Origin: Leptospira noumeaensis
Lineage (GTDB): Bacteria; Spirochaetota; Leptospiria; Leptospirales; Leptospiraceae
DNA length: 64,000 nucleotides
Direction: 5' to 3'
NCBI RefSeq assembly: GCF_004770765.1
Contig: NZ_RQFK01000033.1
Span: 124,001-188,000 of the forward strand
The position numbers and the translations under genes were made by a program. Shown here one piece after another: positions 48,435 through 59,756 of this stretch. Position 1 is the first letter of the stretch. Each line of letters begins with the position of its first letter. The notes beneath the pieces were generated by a model, which was not told the origin of the DNA, did not search any database, and worked only from the letters and a program-made list of their open reading frames with translations.

Positions 48435-49067
48435 TTACTTCGAGTACAACTCTACGATTACCTGTTCTTTCACAGGGATATCAATATGCTCTCTTGTTGG
48501 AAGTGAAGTCACTTCTCCTGAGAACTTGGTATAATCCACACTCACCCAAGAAGCAGTACGATTGATTGCTTGAGCTAGTTTGATATTTTCTTCGATAAAC
48601 GTGGATTTTTGGAACTTCTCACGGATTTCGATTTTATCACCAACATTCACACGATAAGAACAAATATCAACTCTGTGTCCGTTCACAAGGATATGTCTGT
48701 GAGCTACAAAGTTACGAGCTTGTCTTCTAGTGACTGCAAATCCCATACGATAAAGAACGTTATCCAATCTTCTTTCGAGGAATTGGAGTAAGTTCTCACC
48801 AGGAATCCCTGGAGTGTGAGATGCTTCTTCGAAGTATCTACGGAATTGTTTTTCTAAAACTCCGTATGCGCGTTTTACTTTTTGTTTTTCACGAAGCTGA
48901 GCTCCGTATTCAGTAATCTTTCCTTTTTTCTTAGGAGGTAGACCTGGTGGGTACTTTCTCTTTTCTAGGGAAGATTTTTCTTTATGTAAAGTATGACTAT
49001 TTTTGAGAAAGAGGTTAAGTCCCTCTCTTCTCATCAATTTAACAACTGGACCTCGGTAACGTGCCAT
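48435..49067 (-). CDS. rpsD: 30S ribosomal protein S4
   Basis: At 210 residues it has the family length. The S4 RNA-binding domain shows [36 protein letters not shown]. The N-terminal part lacks the zinc-ligand cysteines found in some S4 proteins (C- form). S4 nucleates 30S assembly and often represses its own operon; no leader structure for this was resolved here. Confidence 0.98.
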   Translation of the reverse strand: MARYRGPVVKLMRREGLNLFLKNSHTLHKEKSSLEKRKYPPGLPPKKKGKITEYGAQLREKQKVKRAYGVLEKQFRRYFEEASHTPGIPGENLLQFLERRLDNVLYRMGFAVTRRQARNFVAHRHILVNGHRVDICSYRVNVGDKIEIREKFQKSTFIEENIKLAQAINRTASWVSVDYTKFSGEVTSLPTREHIDIPVKEQVIVELYSK

Positions 49068-49076
49068 ATCTAATTC

Positions 49077-49490
49077 CTACACCCTTCTTCTTTTGCGTGG
49101 TCGGCACCCATTGTGCGGGAGCGGAGTTACGTCTTTAATGAGTTTGATTGAAATTCCTTTCGTAGTCAAAGAACGAATGGCAGACTCACGTCCAATTCCT
49201 GGACCGGAAACCATTACATCTACTTCTGAAAGACCAGCAGCTTCGATTGCTTTTTCAGCTGCATTGGTAGCAGCAACTTGTGCTGCATACGGAGTGGATT
49301 TTTTGGATCCACGAAATCCCATCATTCCAGACGAGGACCAAGAAAGAACGTTTCCAGCCATATCTGTAATGGATACGATTGTATTGTTAAACGAAGCTTG
49401 GATATAAACCTTACCTCGCGGAACGTTTTTCTTTTCTTTTTTCTTAACCTTTTTGGTATCTTTTTTATTCTTAGCGTCTTTTTCAGCCAT
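49077..49490 (-). CDS. rpsK: 30S ribosomal protein S11
   Basis: A 137-residue S11: a Lys-rich N-terminus ([18 protein letters not shown]) and then the conserved body with [22 protein letters not shown] and the basic end [17 protein letters not shown]. It lies on the platform of the small subunit near the mRNA exit. It is 11 bp from rpsM and 9 bp from rpsD. Confidence 0.98.
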   Translation of the reverse strand: MAEKDAKNKKDTKKVKKKEKKNVPRGKVYIQASFNNTIVSITDMAGNVLSWSSSGMMGFRGSKKSTPYAAQVAATNAAEKAIEAAGLSEVDVMVSGPGIGRESAIRSLTTKGISIKLIKDVTPLPHNGCRPRKRRRV

Positions 49491-49501
49491 GGACCTGTCC
49501 T

Positions 49502-49879
49502 CTACTTAGTAGCCTTTTTCTTGTTAGCTACAGTTTTCTTGACACCCTTGCGAGTTCTTGCGTTGGTTCTTGTTCTTTGTCCGTTAACAGGAAGTCCACG
49601 TCTATGGCGGAAACCTCTGTAACAACCTACGTCCATCAATCGTTTGATGTTTAGGTTGACTTCGGAACGAAGATCACCTTCTACCTGGTATGATTCTTCA
49701 ATGACTCGTCGGATCGCGGCTTCTTGTTCGTCCGAAAGGTCCTTCACCCGGATAGATTCGTCAATTCCTGCTTTTTTCAGGATATTTTGAGAGGACGTCT
49801 TACCAATACCAAATACGTATGTAAGACCGATCAATATTCTTTTGTTTGATGGTAAATCAACACCCGCGATACGTGCCAT
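49502..49879 (-). CDS. rpsM: 30S ribosomal protein S13
   Basis: A 125-residue S13 with [26 protein letters not shown], the helix-two-turn-helix region, and [22 protein letters not shown], which contacts the P-site and bridges to the large subunit. A short Lys-rich tail ends the protein. It follows rpmJ closely, as in most bacteria. Confidence 0.98.
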   Translation of the reverse strand: MARIAGVDLPSNKRILIGLTYVFGIGKTSSQNILKKAGIDESIRVKDLSDEQEAAIRRVIEESYQVEGDLRSEVNLNIKRLMDVGCYRGFRHRRGLPVNGQRTRTNARTRKGVKKTVANKKKATK

Positions 49880-49885
49880 ATCTTT

Positions 49886-49999
49886 CTATCTTTGCCTTTG
49901 TTTGTGTTTTGGGTTCGTGCAAATCACTCGGATTACACCTTTTCTGCGAATGACTTTGCACTCTGGACAGATTTTTTTTACTGATGCTCTAACTTTCAT
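49886..49999 (-). CDS. rpmJ: 50S ribosomal protein L36
   Basis: The 37-residue frame begins [15 protein letters not shown] and ends [10 protein letters not shown]. It is the zinc-binding form: CPEC, a later Cys in VICTNP and the His in PKHKQ. It is easily missed because of its size, but lies exactly where expected, between infA and rpsM. Confidence 0.97.
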   Translation of the reverse strand: MKVRASVKKICPECKVIRRKGVIRVICTNPKHKQRQR

Positions 50000-50008
50000 T
50001 ATAGTTCC

Positions 50009-50227
50009 CTATTTCTTTCTGTAAGTGATACGGCCCTTGGTTAGGTCATAAGGAGAAAGTTCTACAGTAACTTTATCGCCGGGTAAAATACGGATATAAT
50101 GCATACGCATTTTTCCCGAAATATGTGCTAGAACTTTGTGACCATTCTCTAGTTCCACGCGGAACATAGCGTTCGGTAACGGTTCTAAAACGGTTCCGTC
50201 AATAGTTATTGCTTCTTCCTTAGCCAG
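50009..50227 (-). CDS. infA: Translation initiation factor IF-1, apparent CTG start
   Basis: IF-1 (72 residues) binds the A-site region of the 30S subunit during initiation. The conserved body is unmistakable: [15 protein letters not shown], then [20 protein letters not shown], then [21 protein letters not shown]. In this sequence the codon before GCT-AAG-GAA is CTG (50225-50227), and no in-frame ATG, GTG or TTG lies near the N-terminus; the first Met is residue 22, too far in. AGGAG of the adk stop region lies 7-8 nt before the CTG, so CTG is the likely initiator unless there is a base error. Confidence 0.93.
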   Translation of the reverse strand: MAKEEAITIDGTVLEPLPNAMFRVELENGHKVLAHISGKMRMHYIRILPGDKVTVELSPYDLTKGRITYRKK

Positions 50228-50237
50228 GGTATATCTC

Positions 50238-50801
50238 CTACTGGATCGATTTTAAAATAGTGTTAGTGATTTCTTCCATACTTCCCAAACCATTGATTTG
50301 CCGAAGGATCCCAGAGCCTTTATAAAAGTCTATTAGGGGCAACGTCTTGGTGTTGTAAGTATGCAGACGGTTTTTGATGGTCTCTTCGTTGTCATCCGAG
50401 CGTCCTTCTTTGATCGCTCTACCTAGCAACCGTTTGACGAGTTCTTCGTCAGGAACGTCTAGGTTGACAACGGAGTCGAGCTCCATCCGGAGCTCTTTGA
50501 GGATTTCCGAGAGAGCCTTTGCTTGCTCCACCGTCCTAGGAAATCCATCCAGTATGAATCCATTTGCACAATCAGCTTCGACCAAACGGTCGCGAATTAT
50601 GCCTATAACGACAGCATCTGGAACAAGGTCTCCCGCGTCCATATATTTTTTTGCTTCTATCCCCATAGGGGTTCCGTTTTTTACGGCAGCACGGAGAATG
50701 TCTCCGGTAGAGATCTGTGGAATTTGGTATTTCTCTTTGATGATGTCAGCTTGGGTCCCTTTTCCAGCACCTGGGGGCCCCATAAATATGAGTCTCTTCA
50801 T
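50238..50801 (-). CDS. adk: Adenylate kinase
   Basis: A 187-residue short-form Adk: P-loop [16 protein letters not shown], the AMP-binding QISTGDILR and GFPRTVEQA, and a short lid ([22 protein letters not shown]) without the zinc-binding insertion of long forms. It interconverts ATP, AMP and ADP. It sits between secY and infA, and its stop codon provides part of the infA Shine-Dalgarno. Confidence 0.98.
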   Translation of the reverse strand: MKRLIFMGPPGAGKGTQADIIKEKYQIPQISTGDILRAAVKNGTPMGIEAKKYMDAGDLVPDAVVIGIIRDRLVEADCANGFILDGFPRTVEQAKALSEILKELRMELDSVVNLDVPDEELVKRLLGRAIKEGRSDDNEETIKNRLHTYNTKTLPLIDFYKGSGILRQINGLGSMEEITNTILKSIQ

Positions 50802-50804
50802 TCG

Positions 50805-52184
50805 TTACACTCTTCCCTTGATTTTAGTCTTCTTCATGAATCCTTCGTAATTTCTCATTAGAAGTTGGGCTTCGATTTGTTTCAAAGTTTCTAGAGCCAC
50901 ACCTACCATAATCAGAAGTGAAGTTCCTCCGAATGTATACACCAAAGTTCCCCCACCGGTATTAGAACCGAGGTTTAAAAACTTAATGATGAGATACGGA
51001 GCAAGAGCAAGACCAGCAAGGAAAAGAGCACCTGGAAGGGTGATTCGATTCAAGATTTTCTCGATCATGTCTTTTGTTTGGCTACCAGGGCGAACTCCCG
51101 GAATGAACCCACCGTATTTTTTCAGGTTATCAGCTAACTCTTGTGGGTTGAACTGAATTGCCGTATAAAAATAAGCAAAGAATATGATTAGAGATGTATA
51201 AATCACATAATAGAAAAGGGCATGATACCAAATTTGCGAGAATGGATTGAAATAGTCCATAATCACTGCCCAACCTGCCCACTGACCGCCCTTAGAGGAC
51301 AGCCACTGAACAATTGTTTGTGGGAAAAGAATGAGTGAAGATGCAAAGATAATTGGCATTACATTGGCACTGTTCACTTTGAAAGGAATGGATTGGCTAC
51401 GAGCCTGAACCATCTTTCTTCCCACCATTTGTTTTCCGTAATTTAACGGAACCCGGCGAACCCCTTGGGTTAAAATCACCGTAAGTGAAATAAGAACGAT
51501 AAAAATAATGATAAGAATTAGGATACTAAGAGCATCTGAGGTATCAGATGTAAACATAGCAATGAGCGCTTCTGGCATACGACCAATGATACCAGCAAAG
51601 ATAATGAGAGAAATTCCATTACCAATCCCACGTTCTGTAATCTGTTCCCCGAGCCAAATAAGAAGCACAGTTCCCGTTGTGATGGATAACATCGCAATCG
51701 GTAGAAAATAACCTTCTACAGATGGGTTGATGAGCCCTGGGTATTTCGCTTGTGCTGTTCCCGATCCAGTAGACCAAGAATTAGCAAGTTGGATCACAGC
51801 AAGAGACTGGATCGCACAAAGGATGAGAGTTCCGTACTTAGTGTACTGTTGGATTTTTTTTCTGCCCTCTTCCCCTTCTTTTTGCATTTTTTGCAAACTA
51901 GGTATGAGAACCATCACAAGTTGCATAATAATCGAAGAAGAGATATAAGGCATAATCCCTAGTGCAAAAATAGAAAATTTTAAAAGAGCACCACCAGCAA
52001 ACAAATCTACCATTCCGAGGAAACCTTCACTCGGATCGGCAGTAATGCCCGTTACAATCAAACTGTTGATTCCTGGAATGGTCACGTGAGTTCCCATTCT
52101 GAAAAGTAACAACATACCTATCGTAAATAGGATTTTAGATCTTAATTCCGGGATTCGAAAGATGTTAGCGATGGTTTGAAACAT
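50805..52184 (-). CDS. secY: Protein translocase subunit SecY
   Basis: SecY, 459 residues with ten predicted membrane helices, forms the protein-conducting channel. Recognisable blocks are [50 protein letters not shown], and the cytoplasmic [19 protein letters not shown]. It lies between rplO and adk, the usual spc position. Confidence 0.98.
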   Translation of the reverse strand: MFQTIANIFRIPELRSKILFTIGMLLLFRMGTHVTIPGINSLIVTGITADPSEGFLGMVDLFAGGALLKFSIFALGIMPYISSSIIMQLVMVLIPSLQKMQKEGEEGRKKIQQYTKYGTLILCAIQSLAVIQLANSWSTGSGTAQAKYPGLINPSVEGYFLPIAMLSITTGTVLLIWLGEQITERGIGNGISLIIFAGIIGRMPEALIAMFTSDTSDALSILILIIIFIVLISLTVILTQGVRRVPLNYGKQMVGRKMVQARSQSIPFKVNSANVMPIIFASSLILFPQTIVQWLSSKGGQWAGWAVIMDYFNPFSQIWYHALFYYVIYTSLIIFFAYFYTAIQFNPQELADNLKKYGGFIPGVRPGSQTKDMIEKILNRITLPGALFLAGLALAPYLIIKFLNLGSNTGGGTLVYTFGGTSLLIMVGVALETLKQIEAQLLMRNYEGFMKKTKIKGRV

Positions 52185-52191
52185 AGGTTAT

Positions 52192-52725
52192 CTAGTTTTT
52201 TTTCTCTTCTTTTTTCTTTTCTCTAATGATGACTTTTCCACCGGCTTTTTCAATTTTCTCTTTTGCAGAAGCAGAAAAAGCATCTACCGTAATGGTGATG
52301 GCAACAGTCACTTCTCCAGTTCCGAGTAATTTGATTGGTCCGGCTTCAGACTTAATCAAAGATTTGGCTTTGAGAATGGCAGGAGTTACTTCCCCAGAAA
52401 GACCTGCTTTAGTTAAAGAGATCAAATTGACTGGTTGGAATTCCACAGAGAAAATATTAGTAAAACCACGTTTTGGCAAACGTCTGTGAAGAGGAAGCTG
52501 TCCCCCTTCGAATCCACGTCTCATCGAAGCCGCACGAGCTCTTTGTCCTTTGGAACCACGAGTGGAAGTTTTTCCCATCCCTGATCCTGGACCTTGACCC
52601 ACTCGTTTCGGAGATGTTTTTGCACCTTCCGGAACGGGAACCAAGTTTTTGTTTCCGAGGGATGTAGATTTTTTGGGGCGTTTTGCACCAAATCCACGGC
52701 CTTGTTCAATTCTGTCTTGCGCCAT
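52192..52725 (-). CDS. rplO: 50S ribosomal protein L15
   Basis: L15, 177 residues against the usual ~145. The extra length is at the N-terminus (about 35 residues before KRVGQGPGSGMGKTSTRGSKGQRAR) and in a Lys/Glu tail. The conserved GGQLPLHRRLPKRGFTN is present. It helps late steps of 50S assembly. It lies between rpmD and secY. Confidence 0.97.
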   Translation of the reverse strand: MAQDRIEQGRGFGAKRPKKSTSLGNKNLVPVPEGAKTSPKRVGQGPGSGMGKTSTRGSKGQRARAASMRRGFEGGQLPLHRRLPKRGFTNIFSVEFQPVNLISLTKAGLSGEVTPAILKAKSLIKSEAGPIKLLGTGEVTVAITITVDAFSASAKEKIEKAGGKVIIREKKKEEKKN

Positions 52726-52729
52726 ACAA

Positions 52730-52909
52730 TTATACCTTTTCCACTTTCAACAAGTAACCTACTTGTCGTAACATCCCTTTCAATTGGGGAGTCATTTTGT
52801 GTTTTTTGGATTGACCTTTCTTTTTAAGGCCGAGAGCAATTAGAGTTTTTTTGTGTATCGGGATGATACCAATAGAACTTCTTTCTTGCGTTACGATCAC
52901 TTCTTCCAT
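52730..52909 (-). CDS. rpmD: 50S ribosomal protein L30
   Basis: The 59-residue frame begins [23 protein letters not shown] and continues with [23 protein letters not shown] and [10 protein letters not shown], the ordinary L30 fold. It lies between rpsE and rplO with short gaps. It is too short for many ORF scans. Confidence 0.96.
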   Translation of the reverse strand: MEEVIVTQERSSIGIIPIHKKTLIALGLKKKGQSKKHKMTPQLKGMLRQVGYLLKVEKV

Positions 52910-52922
52910 AGTCAGTTACCTT

Positions 52923-53429
<507 letters not shown>

Positions 53430-53798
53430 TTAGAACTCCAATCCACCTTCGCGGGCAGAATCAGCAAAAGCAGCGATCTTGCCATGGTAAACCATTCCAG
53501 ATCTGTCGAGAACCACTTGGGAAACTCCTGCTTTTTTCGCTTTTTCAGCGACTACTTTACCGAGTTCGGTCGCAGCCGATTTACTCTTCTTAGAATTTTC
53601 ATGTTTCGGAAAATCTTTCCCTAGAGTGGTTGCATAAACAAGCGTTACACCTTTTGCATCATCAATGATTTGTGCAGTGAGGTAACGGTTTGTTTTGTTA
53701 AAAACCAACCGAGGTCTTTCCGATGTAGAGCGGAGTTTGTATCTAACTCGTTCCGCTCTTCTCAATCTTTTCGTATTTTTAGCTGTCTTATTGATCAT
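53430..53798 (-). CDS. rplR: 50S ribosomal protein L18
   Basis: L18, 122 residues, binds 5S rRNA. It shows [36 protein letters not shown] and the ending [17 protein letters not shown]. It lies between rplF (6-bp gap) and rpsE. Confidence 0.98.
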   Translation of the reverse strand: MINKTAKNTKRLRRAERVRYKLRSTSERPRLVFNKTNRYLTAQIIDDAKGVTLVYATTLGKDFPKHENSKKSKSAATELGKVVAEKAKKAGVSQVVLDRSGMVYHGKIAAFADSAREGGLEF

Positions 53799-53804
53799 GA
53801 CGTT

Positions 53805-54344
53805 CTACTTCTTACCGGTTTTTCCGGCCTTTCTACGGATGTATTCGTTCTGATATTTGATCCCTTTCCCCTTGTAAGGTTCAGGAGGTCTTTTCGAACG
53901 AATGTCAGCCGCAACTTGTCCAACCAGTTGTCGGTCAATTCCCGATACTTTGATTTTTAGCTGATCTGCAACATCGATTTTGATACCGTTTGGCTCAGGG
54001 AAAACCACTTCATGAGAATAACCAAGAGCCATCACTAGATCTTTACCGCGTTTTTGTGCACGGTAACCAACCCCAGTAATTTCTAGGTTTTTTTCCCAAC
54101 CAGTGGTCACACCTTTGACGCAGTTCATTGCTAGGGAACGAACGAGACCGTGTAAAGCCACAGTCTTTTGGTCTTCACTTTTGCGAGTAAAAACAAGTTC
54201 GCCGTTTTCCACATTGGCACTGACACCATCATACAGAGGAGTTTTTAATTCCCCTAATGGCCCTTTGATTGTAAGGGCTTCTGCATCCGCTTTCACTTCT
54301 ACCTTTGCAGGCAATTTGATAATACTTTTTCCAACTCGAGACAT
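53805..54344 (-). CDS. rplF: 50S ribosomal protein L6
   Basis: L6, 179 residues, made of two similar domains. It starts [18 protein letters not shown] and has [25 protein letters not shown] and [16 protein letters not shown] near the C-terminus, which lies near the factor-binding site. It follows rpsH by 14 bp. Confidence 0.98.
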   Translation of the reverse strand: MSRVGKSIIKLPAKVEVKADAEALTIKGPLGELKTPLYDGVSANVENGELVFTRKSEDQKTVALHGLVRSLAMNCVKGVTTGWEKNLEITGVGYRAQKRGKDLVMALGYSHEVVFPEPNGIKIDVADQLKIKVSGIDRQLVGQVAADIRSKRPPEPYKGKGIKYQNEYIRRKAGKTGKK

Positions 54345-54358
54345 GGTGTTATCGTTCT

Positions 54359-54757
54359 CTAGAATACCTTACAGAGAACTTCCCCTCCTACTCTGAGTTT
54401 GCGAGCACGTTTCCCAGTCATCACACCTTTCGAAGTAGAAAGGATGAGTGTTCCGATGTTATTTCGGAACGGACGGATTTCACCAGATTGGATGTAAACT
54501 CGACGACCCGGAGTGGATACTCTCTCGATCATACGAATTACCGGTTTTTTCTCCGTGTCGTATTTTAATTTCACTTGGAAGTCATCAAAACTTCCATTTT
54601 TTACAGTTTGAACATCATCTACAAAACCTTCTTCTTTAAGAAGATCTAGGATGGACTTTTTGATTTTGCTACCAGGAATCACACAAAGCTCATGTTTAGC
54701 TTGTTGTGCGTTTCTGATTCTTGTTAGCATATCTGCGATTGGATCTGAAAGACTCAT
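54359..54757 (-). CDS. rpsH: 30S ribosomal protein S8
   Basis: S8, 132 residues, binds helix 21 of 16S rRNA. It opens [19 protein letters not shown] and ends with the conserved [22 protein letters not shown]. In E. coli S8 represses the spc operon; whether it does so here was not determined. Confidence 0.98.
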   Translation of the reverse strand: MSLSDPIADMLTRIRNAQQAKHELCVIPGSKIKKSILDLLKEEGFVDDVQTVKNGSFDDFQVKLKYDTEKKPVIRMIERVSTPGRRVYIQSGEIRPFRNNIGTLILSTSKGVMTGKRARKLRVGGEVLCKVF

Positions 54758-54773
54758 ACTTACCTTAACCTAA

Positions 54774-54959
54774 TTACCAGGAGGACTTTTTCACACCGGG
54801 GATCTGAGCCTTGCTAGCAAGGTCCCGGAAGCAAAGACGACACATATCAAAGCGGCGCAAATAAGCGCGTGATCTACCACAAAGAGGGCAACGATTGTAC
54901 TCTCTCACTTTGAATTTTTGCTCTTTGGCGTGGCGTTCCATCATTGATTTTTTCGCCAT
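54774..54959 (-). CDS. rpsN: 30S ribosomal protein S14, zinc-binding short form
   Basis: The 61-residue type Z S14 (RpsZ) has two C-x-x-C pairs in [14 protein letters not shown] and [10 protein letters not shown] for one zinc ion. The long zinc-independent form would be about 100 residues and is not seen in the window. It lies between rplE and rpsH. Confidence 0.98.
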   Translation of the reverse strand: MAKKSMMERHAKEQKFKVREYNRCPLCGRSRAYLRRFDMCRLCFRDLASKAQIPGVKKSSW

Positions 54960-54969
54960 GAATAATCTC

Positions 54970-55521
54970 CTACTTACCTGCCGCTCGGTAAGGCATACCG
55001 AAGGCTTGGAATAATTCGAACGCTTCTTTGTCCACTTCCGTGTTCGTTACGAAAGTGATATTGATCCCGTAGATCGTATTGATTTTATCAAAATGAATCT
55101 CAGGGAAGATGATCTGTTCTTTTACGGACAGGTTATAATTTCCTCGACCGTCGAAACCTTTGGGGTTTACACCTCGAAAGTCACGAACCCGTGGAAGAGC
55201 CACGTTAATGAATCTGTCAAGGAACTCATACATATGATGACCGCGGAGGGTAACTTTGCAACCAAGCACCATTCCCTCTCTCACTTTGAAACCCGCAATG
55301 GACTTCTTAGCGAAAGTTTTTACCGGTCTTTGGCCTGTAATTTGACCAATTTCTACAAGACATGCTTCCATCGCTTTTGGGTTCGTGTGAGCTTCACCCA
55401 TACCAACGTTGATCACGATTTTTTCTAGTTTGGGAACTCGCATGACACTTTGGAAGCCGAGTGACTTTTGGAGTGTCGGGCGGATTTCCGCTTCGTATTT
55501 TGATTTAAGCCTAGGTACCAT
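54970..55521 (-). CDS. rplE: 50S ribosomal protein L5
   Basis: L5, 183 residues, contacts 5S rRNA and P-site tRNA. It shows [72 protein letters not shown], and a standard end with GMPYRAAGK. It follows rplX by 2 bp. Confidence 0.98.
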   Translation of the reverse strand: MVPRLKSKYEAEIRPTLQKSLGFQSVMRVPKLEKIVINVGMGEAHTNPKAMEACLVEIGQITGQRPVKTFAKKSIAGFKVREGMVLGCKVTLRGHHMYEFLDRFINVALPRVRDFRGVNPKGFDGRGNYNLSVKEQIIFPEIHFDKINTIYGINITFVTNTEVDKEAFELFQAFGMPYRAAGK

Positions 55522-55523
55522 AA

Positions 55524-55907
55524 CTATACTTCTTTCCCTTCTGGTCGAGTCACTCGTACGGATTTACCATCCTTCTTGGCAAAGCCCAAGCGTACAGCCT
55601 TAATTTTCTTCTTTGGCTTCGCTTTGTTCTCCGCTTTTGCGTCGTGAAACATCACATTGGAAATATGGATTGGGAATTCGATCTCAATCGCGCCGCCCTG
55701 AGGGTTCTCTTGGGTTGGGCGTACGAATCGTTTTCTTTTGTTCACACCTTCGATATAAACGCGGTCTTTGCGTTTGTCGATTGCTAGAACTTTCCCTTTT
55801 TTTCCTTTTTCTTTACCGGAAATCACAAGAACTTCATCGTCCTTTTTGATTTTCGTTTTTTTGAATTTAGTGGGCTCGGAGCCTCTATATGCTAATTTAG
55901 CTGCCAT
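55524..55907 (-). CDS. rplX: 50S ribosomal protein L24
   Basis: L24, 127 residues, against a usual ~104. The KOW motif is at [34 protein letters not shown]. About 20 extra N-terminal residues ([20 protein letters not shown]) precede it; the start lies one base after the rplN stop, so the extension is probably real. It helps start 50S assembly. Confidence 0.97.
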   Translation of the reverse strand: MAAKLAYRGSEPTKFKKTKIKKDDEVLVISGKEKGKKGKVLAIDKRKDRVYIEGVNKRKRFVRPTQENPQGGAIEIEFPIHISNVMFHDAKAENKAKPKKKIKAVRLGFAKKDGKSVRVTRPEGKEV

Positions 55908-55908
55908 T

Positions 55909-56301
55909 CTAGAGAACCTCCGGAGCGAGAGATATAATTTTCATGTATTTTTTATCGCGAAGTTCACGGGCAACAGGTCCGAAGATCCTGGTTCCTTTTG
56001 GATTCCCTTTGTCATCAATGATGGCAACAGCATTGTCATCGAAACGAATGTAAGTTCCGTCTGGACGACGAACTTCTTTTTTCGTTCTCACAACAACAGC
56101 TCTTTGAACCGCTTTGTTATGCACTTTTTTACCTTGCCCGTCACGAAGACCGTATGCAGGTTGTGCTTCCTTAACAGCGACGATGATTTCGTCACCAAGC
56201 GTTGCGTAGCGTTTTTTGGAACCGCCAAGCACTTTAACGCACATGACTTTTTTCACACCCGAGTTATCGGCTACTTGTAAAATAGTTTCTTGTTGAATCA
56301 T
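55909..56301 (-). CDS. rplN: 50S ribosomal protein L14
   Basis: L14, 130 residues (usual ~122). It opens [28 protein letters not shown] and contains [39 protein letters not shown] few extra residues follow at the end. It overlaps the rpsQ stop by 4 bp. Confidence 0.98.
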   Translation of the reverse strand: MIQQETILQVADNSGVKKVMCVKVLGGSKKRYATLGDEIIVAVKEAQPAYGLRDGQGKKVHNKAVQRAVVVRTKKEVRRPDGTYIRFDDNAVAIIDDKGNPKGTRIFGPVARELRDKKYMKIISLAPEVL

Positions 56302-56567
56302 ACTAATTTCGCCTTCTCAATTACCTTTACAAGTTTATGGTGTTTCTGTTTAGAAAGTGGTCTTGTTTCCACAGCGATGACTCGATCACCAACTTGACAC
56401 TCGTTCTTCTCATCGTGAATTTTCACGCGGGAAGTTCTGGTCATAATCTTCTTAAACCGTGGATGCACTTTTCTTGTGATGATTTCGATCACTACAGTTT
56501 TATCCATAGCATCGCTCACAACTACACCCTGAATGGTTAAAGACTTTTTAGAGTTTTTATCTTCCAT
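56298..56567 (-). CDS. rpsQ: 30S ribosomal protein S17
   Basis: S17, 89 residues, an OB-fold protein: [38 protein letters not shown], and [24 protein letters not shown]. It binds helix 11 of 16S rRNA. It lies between rpmC and rplN. Confidence 0.98.
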   Translation of the reverse strand: MEDKNSKKSLTIQGVVVSDAMDKTVVIEIITRKVHPRFKKIMTRTSRVKIHDEKNECQVGDRVIAVETRPLSKQKHHKLVKVIEKAKLV

Positions 56568-56570
56568 AAC

Positions 56571-56843
56571 CTACTTCTTCTTACCTTTGCTTGTTTTTGC
56601 GACTTTTGGAGCCGAACCAGCTTTCGGTGCGATTTGTTTGAGTTTGCCTTTTGCTGTTAGTTCCTTCTCGCGAAGGACAGTCAATGCTTGGGCAATTCTC
56701 TTCTTATGATTGCGGATTAGTTTTGGGTTCTCAAGAGATCTTGTAACTCCAAACTGAAATCTTGCTTTTCTTACTTCTTCGGAAGAGGAAAGAATTTCTT
56801 TCTTTAAATCTTCTGGAGAAAGTGATTTGAAATCGTCTTTCAT
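56571..56843 (-). CDS. rpmC: 50S ribosomal protein L29
   Basis: L29 is normally 60-70 residues; here it is 90, with a basic Ala/Lys/Pro tail after the conserved body ([44 protein letters not shown]). It sits by the exit tunnel. The ATG overlaps the rplP stop. Confidence 0.96.
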   Translation of the reverse strand: MKDDFKSLSPEDLKKEILSSSEEVRKARFQFGVTRSLENPKLIRNHKKRIAQALTVLREKELTAKGKLKQIAPKAGSAPKVAKTSKGKKK

Positions 56844-57253
56844 AGAACGTTCCTCTTAACAAATGAAGTTTCTACTGGCAGTTTAAATGCTGCTAAGTGA
56901 AGAGCTTTTCTTGCTGTATCTTCATCAACACCAGCCATTTCAAAAAGAACTCGTCCTGGTCGGATTTCAGCAATCCAGAACTCAGGGTTACCTTTACCTT
57001 TACCCATACGAGTTTCGGCAGGTTTTTTAGTGATTGGTAAATGAGGGAAGATCCTGATCCACAATTTCCCACCTCGTTTGACTTGGCGGTTGATAGTAAT
57101 CCGTGCAGCTTCGATTTGACGCGCAGTGATACGACCGGAAGAAATGGCTTTTAAACCAAACTCACCGAACGCAACGTAAGAACCTCTTTCGTCCTTACCT
57201 TTTAAGCGCCCTCTTTGGCGTTTTCTAAATTTTACTCGTTTAGGTGCTAACAT
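56840..57253 (-). CDS. rplP: 50S ribosomal protein L16
   Basis: L16, 137 residues, contacts A-site tRNA. It opens [19 protein letters not shown] and shows [41 protein letters not shown], and [18 protein letters not shown]. It lies between rpsC and rpmC. Confidence 0.98.
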   Translation of the reverse strand: MLAPKRVKFRKRQRGRLKGKDERGSYVAFGEFGLKAISSGRITARQIEAARITINRQVKRGGKLWIRIFPHLPITKKPAETRMGKGKGNPEFWIAEIRPGRVLFEMAGVDEDTARKALHLAAFKLPVETSFVKRNVL

Positions 57254-57275
57254 GATGGTTTCTCTTTAGTACTTC

Positions 57276-57953
57276 TTAACTCGTTCTACGTTTTACAGCG
57301 TATTTATCTTCATCGGACTCTTCCTTAGTTGGGAAGTAGTCACCTGTATAAGTCCATACTTTCACACCGATTTGTCCGAAAGTCGTGAGAGCTTCTTTAA
57401 ATCCAAAGTCGATTTTGGCACGAAGAGTATGAAGAGGAACTCGTCCTTCCATATATTTCTCTGTTCTAGCCATATCAGCTCCGTTCAAACGTCCGGAGAT
57501 TTGGATTTTTACGCCTTCCACCCCACCGCGCATCGCACGACGAAGTTCTGCTTTCATCACTCGACGAAATGGCATCCTTTGTTCGATTTGAAGGGCAACC
57601 GTTTCTGCAATTGCTTGTGCAATCACTTCCGGTTTTTTCACTTCGATAATGTTCATGCCAATCGGCTTATCCGCGTATTTTTTAAGTTCTTGTTTTACCG
57701 CTTCAATGTTTTGGCCTTTTTGACCAATCACCATACCTGGTTTAGAAGTATGGAGGTTTACGTTGATTTTTTCAGGGAATCTTTCGATTACGATTTTCAC
57801 AACGGATGCGTTTTTGAATTTCTTCAGAAGGAATCTACGAATCTTGATATCTTCATGAAGATTTTTAATGTAATCTTGTTTGGAAAACCAAATAGAATCC
57901 CAATTGCGTGTGATTCCGATTCGTAGTCCGATTGGATTTACTTTCTGACCCAT
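57276..57953 (-). CDS. rpsC: 30S ribosomal protein S3
   Basis: S3, 225 residues. The KH domain is at [40 protein letters not shown], and the C-terminal domain contains [39 protein letters not shown]. It guards the mRNA entry channel. It follows rplV by 3 bp. Confidence 0.98.
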   Translation of the reverse strand: MGQKVNPIGLRIGITRNWDSIWFSKQDYIKNLHEDIKIRRFLLKKFKNASVVKIVIERFPEKINVNLHTSKPGMVIGQKGQNIEAVKQELKKYADKPIGMNIIEVKKPEVIAQAIAETVALQIEQRMPFRRVMKAELRRAMRGGVEGVKIQISGRLNGADMARTEKYMEGRVPLHTLRAKIDFGFKEALTTFGQIGVKVWTYTGDYFPTKEESDEDKYAVKRRTS

Positions 57954-57956
57954 AAA

Positions 57957-58307
57957 TTAGCTAACCTTCTTTTCGATTTCAGATACGACAACAGTGATGT
58001 GGCTAAGGCGTTTACGGATCCGAGAAGCACGTCCACGTGCTCTTGGGCGGAAACGTTTCATGATTGGGCCGTCATCCACATAGATTTTTTTAACATAAAG
58101 TGAACTTGGATCCAAACTTTCATTCATTTGCACTGCGTTCGCAACTGCCGAGTTCAAGAGGTTGATGATCATTGAACTTGCAGCTTTGTTTGTAAAACGC
58201 AAGATATCAATGGCTTCTTTGTAATCGTATCCACGAACTTCATCAGCAACCAGGCGAGCTTTTCTGGCAGAAATTCTGAGGTGTTTTCCTACTGCTTTTG
58301 CTTCCAT
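57957..58307 (-). CDS. rplV: 50S ribosomal protein L22
   Basis: L22, 116 residues, lines the exit tunnel. It shows [28 protein letters not shown] and the long beta-hairpin region [28 protein letters not shown]. It lies between rpsS and rpsC. Confidence 0.98.
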   Translation of the reverse strand: MEAKAVGKHLRISARKARLVADEVRGYDYKEAIDILRFTNKAASSMIINLLNSAVANAVQMNESLDPSSLYVKKIYVDDGPIMKRFRPRARGRASRIRKRLSHITVVVSEIEKKVS

Positions 58308-58315
58308 CTCTCTAC

Positions 58316-58594
58316 CTATTTCTTCGCTACTTTTTTGTCTCCACCATGGCCTTTGAAGGTTCTAGTGGGAGCAAATTCACCGAGTTTGTGACCGATCATG
58401 TTTTCGTTTACATAAACAGGAACAAACGCTTTGCCATTATGAATCATGACTGTATGACCAATCATATCTGGATAAATGGTACTTCTTCTTGACCAAGACT
58501 TGAAGGGAGTTTTTTTCCCTTCAGAGTTTAGGCTCGTAATTTTTTTCATGAGGTGGTCGTCAATGAACGGACCTTTTTTTAAGCTTCTAGCCAT
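58316..58594 (-). CDS. rpsS: 30S ribosomal protein S19
   Basis: S19, 92 residues: [43 protein letters not shown], and [23 protein letters not shown]. It forms a pair with S13 in the head of the small subunit. It follows rplB by 13 bp. Confidence 0.98.
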   Translation of the reverse strand: MARSLKKGPFIDDHLMKKITSLNSEGKKTPFKSWSRRSTIYPDMIGHTVMIHNGKAFVPVYVNENMIGHKLGEFAPTRTFKGHGGDKKVAKK

Positions 58595-58607
58595 GAGTAT
58601 CTAGATC

Positions 58608-59444
58608 CTACCTATTCCTGTTTTTCTTACGTCTTTGGACAATAAAACGGTCAGACGGTCTAGTCTTACGTGTTTTAAATCCTTTCGTAGGTTTACCCCA
58701 AGGAGTCACAGGGTGACGACCTCCGGAAGTTCTACCTTCACCACCACCGAGTGGGTGGTCCACAGGGTTCATAACGACCCCTCTTACTTTCGGTCTTTTT
58801 CCTAACCAACGGTTACGTCCCGCTTTACCAATGATGACCAAGTTATGGTCTTTATTGGAAAGTTCTCCGATAGTCGCTAAACACTCTTTACGAACCTTTC
58901 GGATTTCCGAAGAAGGAAGTTTGAGAGATACATAGTCACCATCTTTTGCGGAGATCACAGCAAAAGATCCTGCTGTGCGAGCGATTTGACCGCCTTTTCC
59001 GATATGTAGTTCGATGTTGTGAACGTTAGTTCCTGCAGGGATTTTATCTAGAGGAAGTGTATTCCCTAATTTGATCTCTGCATTCGCACCAGATTCAATT
59101 TTGTCCCCAACTTTTAAGCCGTTAGGAGCTAAAATGTAACGATATTCTCCATCTGCATAACAGATGAGTGCAATAAAAGCAGAACGGTTTGGATCGTATT
59201 CGATGGTTTTTACAGTCGCAGGGATTCCAAATTTATTACGTTTGAAATCGATGATCCGGAACTTTCTTTTGTTACGTCCACCTTTGCGTCTAACTGCGAT
59301 ACGTCCCTTGTTGTCACGACCAGCTTTATAAGAAATGTTGGCAGTGAGCGGTTTGTAAGGAACCACTTCAGTGATTTCTTTGAAATCTAAAACGGAATAA
59401 TACCGGCTAGATTGTGTTGTGGGTTTAAGTTTTCTAATTCCCAT
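58608..59444 (-). CDS. rplB: 50S ribosomal protein L2
   Basis: L2, 278 residues, lies close to the peptidyl transferase centre. It shows [51 protein letters not shown], and the highly conserved [34 protein letters not shown] near the C-terminus. It follows rplW. Confidence 0.98.
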   Translation of the reverse strand: MGIRKLKPTTQSSRYYSVLDFKEITEVVPYKPLTANISYKAGRDNKGRIAVRRKGGRNKRKFRIIDFKRNKFGIPATVKTIEYDPNRSAFIALICYADGEYRYILAPNGLKVGDKIESGANAEIKLGNTLPLDKIPAGTNVHNIELHIGKGGQIARTAGSFAVISAKDGDYVSLKLPSSEIRKVRKECLATIGELSNKDHNLVIIGKAGRNRWLGKRPKVRGVVMNPVDHPLGGGEGRTSGGRHPVTPWGKPTKGFKTRKTRPSDRFIVQRRKKNRNR

Positions 59445-59446
59445 AA

Positions 59447-59752
59447 TTAAACCTTAGCAAAATCCAAATTTGCTCCGTCAGCAAACGTCACTACAGCTTT
59501 TTTGTAGTGAGGTCTTGGGGACGGCATGTTTCTAAAACGTTTCATTTTCCCACGGTAAACGGCTACGTTTACAGCAGTTGGAACTACGTTATACATTTGT
59601 TTCAGGGCTTGTTTGATCAAAGTTTTGTTCGCATCCGGGTGGACTTTAAACGTATACTTGACAGTTCTTTTTCCCATACGTTCTCCAATTGTTTGAAGGT
59701 CTTGCGACTTTTCTGTAACAACTGGTGATAAGATTACATTCTCTAGGTTCAC
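59447..59752 (-). CDS. rplW: 50S ribosomal protein L23
   Basis: L23, 101 residues, docks SRP and trigger factor at the exit tunnel. It opens [19 protein letters not shown] and contains [27 protein letters not shown] and [21 protein letters not shown]. It lies 2 bp upstream of rplB and 4 bp after rplD. Confidence 0.97.
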   Translation of the reverse strand: MNLENVILSPVVTEKSQDLQTIGERMGKRTVKYTFKVHPDANKTLIKQALKQMYNVVPTAVNVAVYRGKMKRFRNMPSPRPHYKKAVVTFADGANLDFAKV

Positions 59753-59756
59753 TGTC

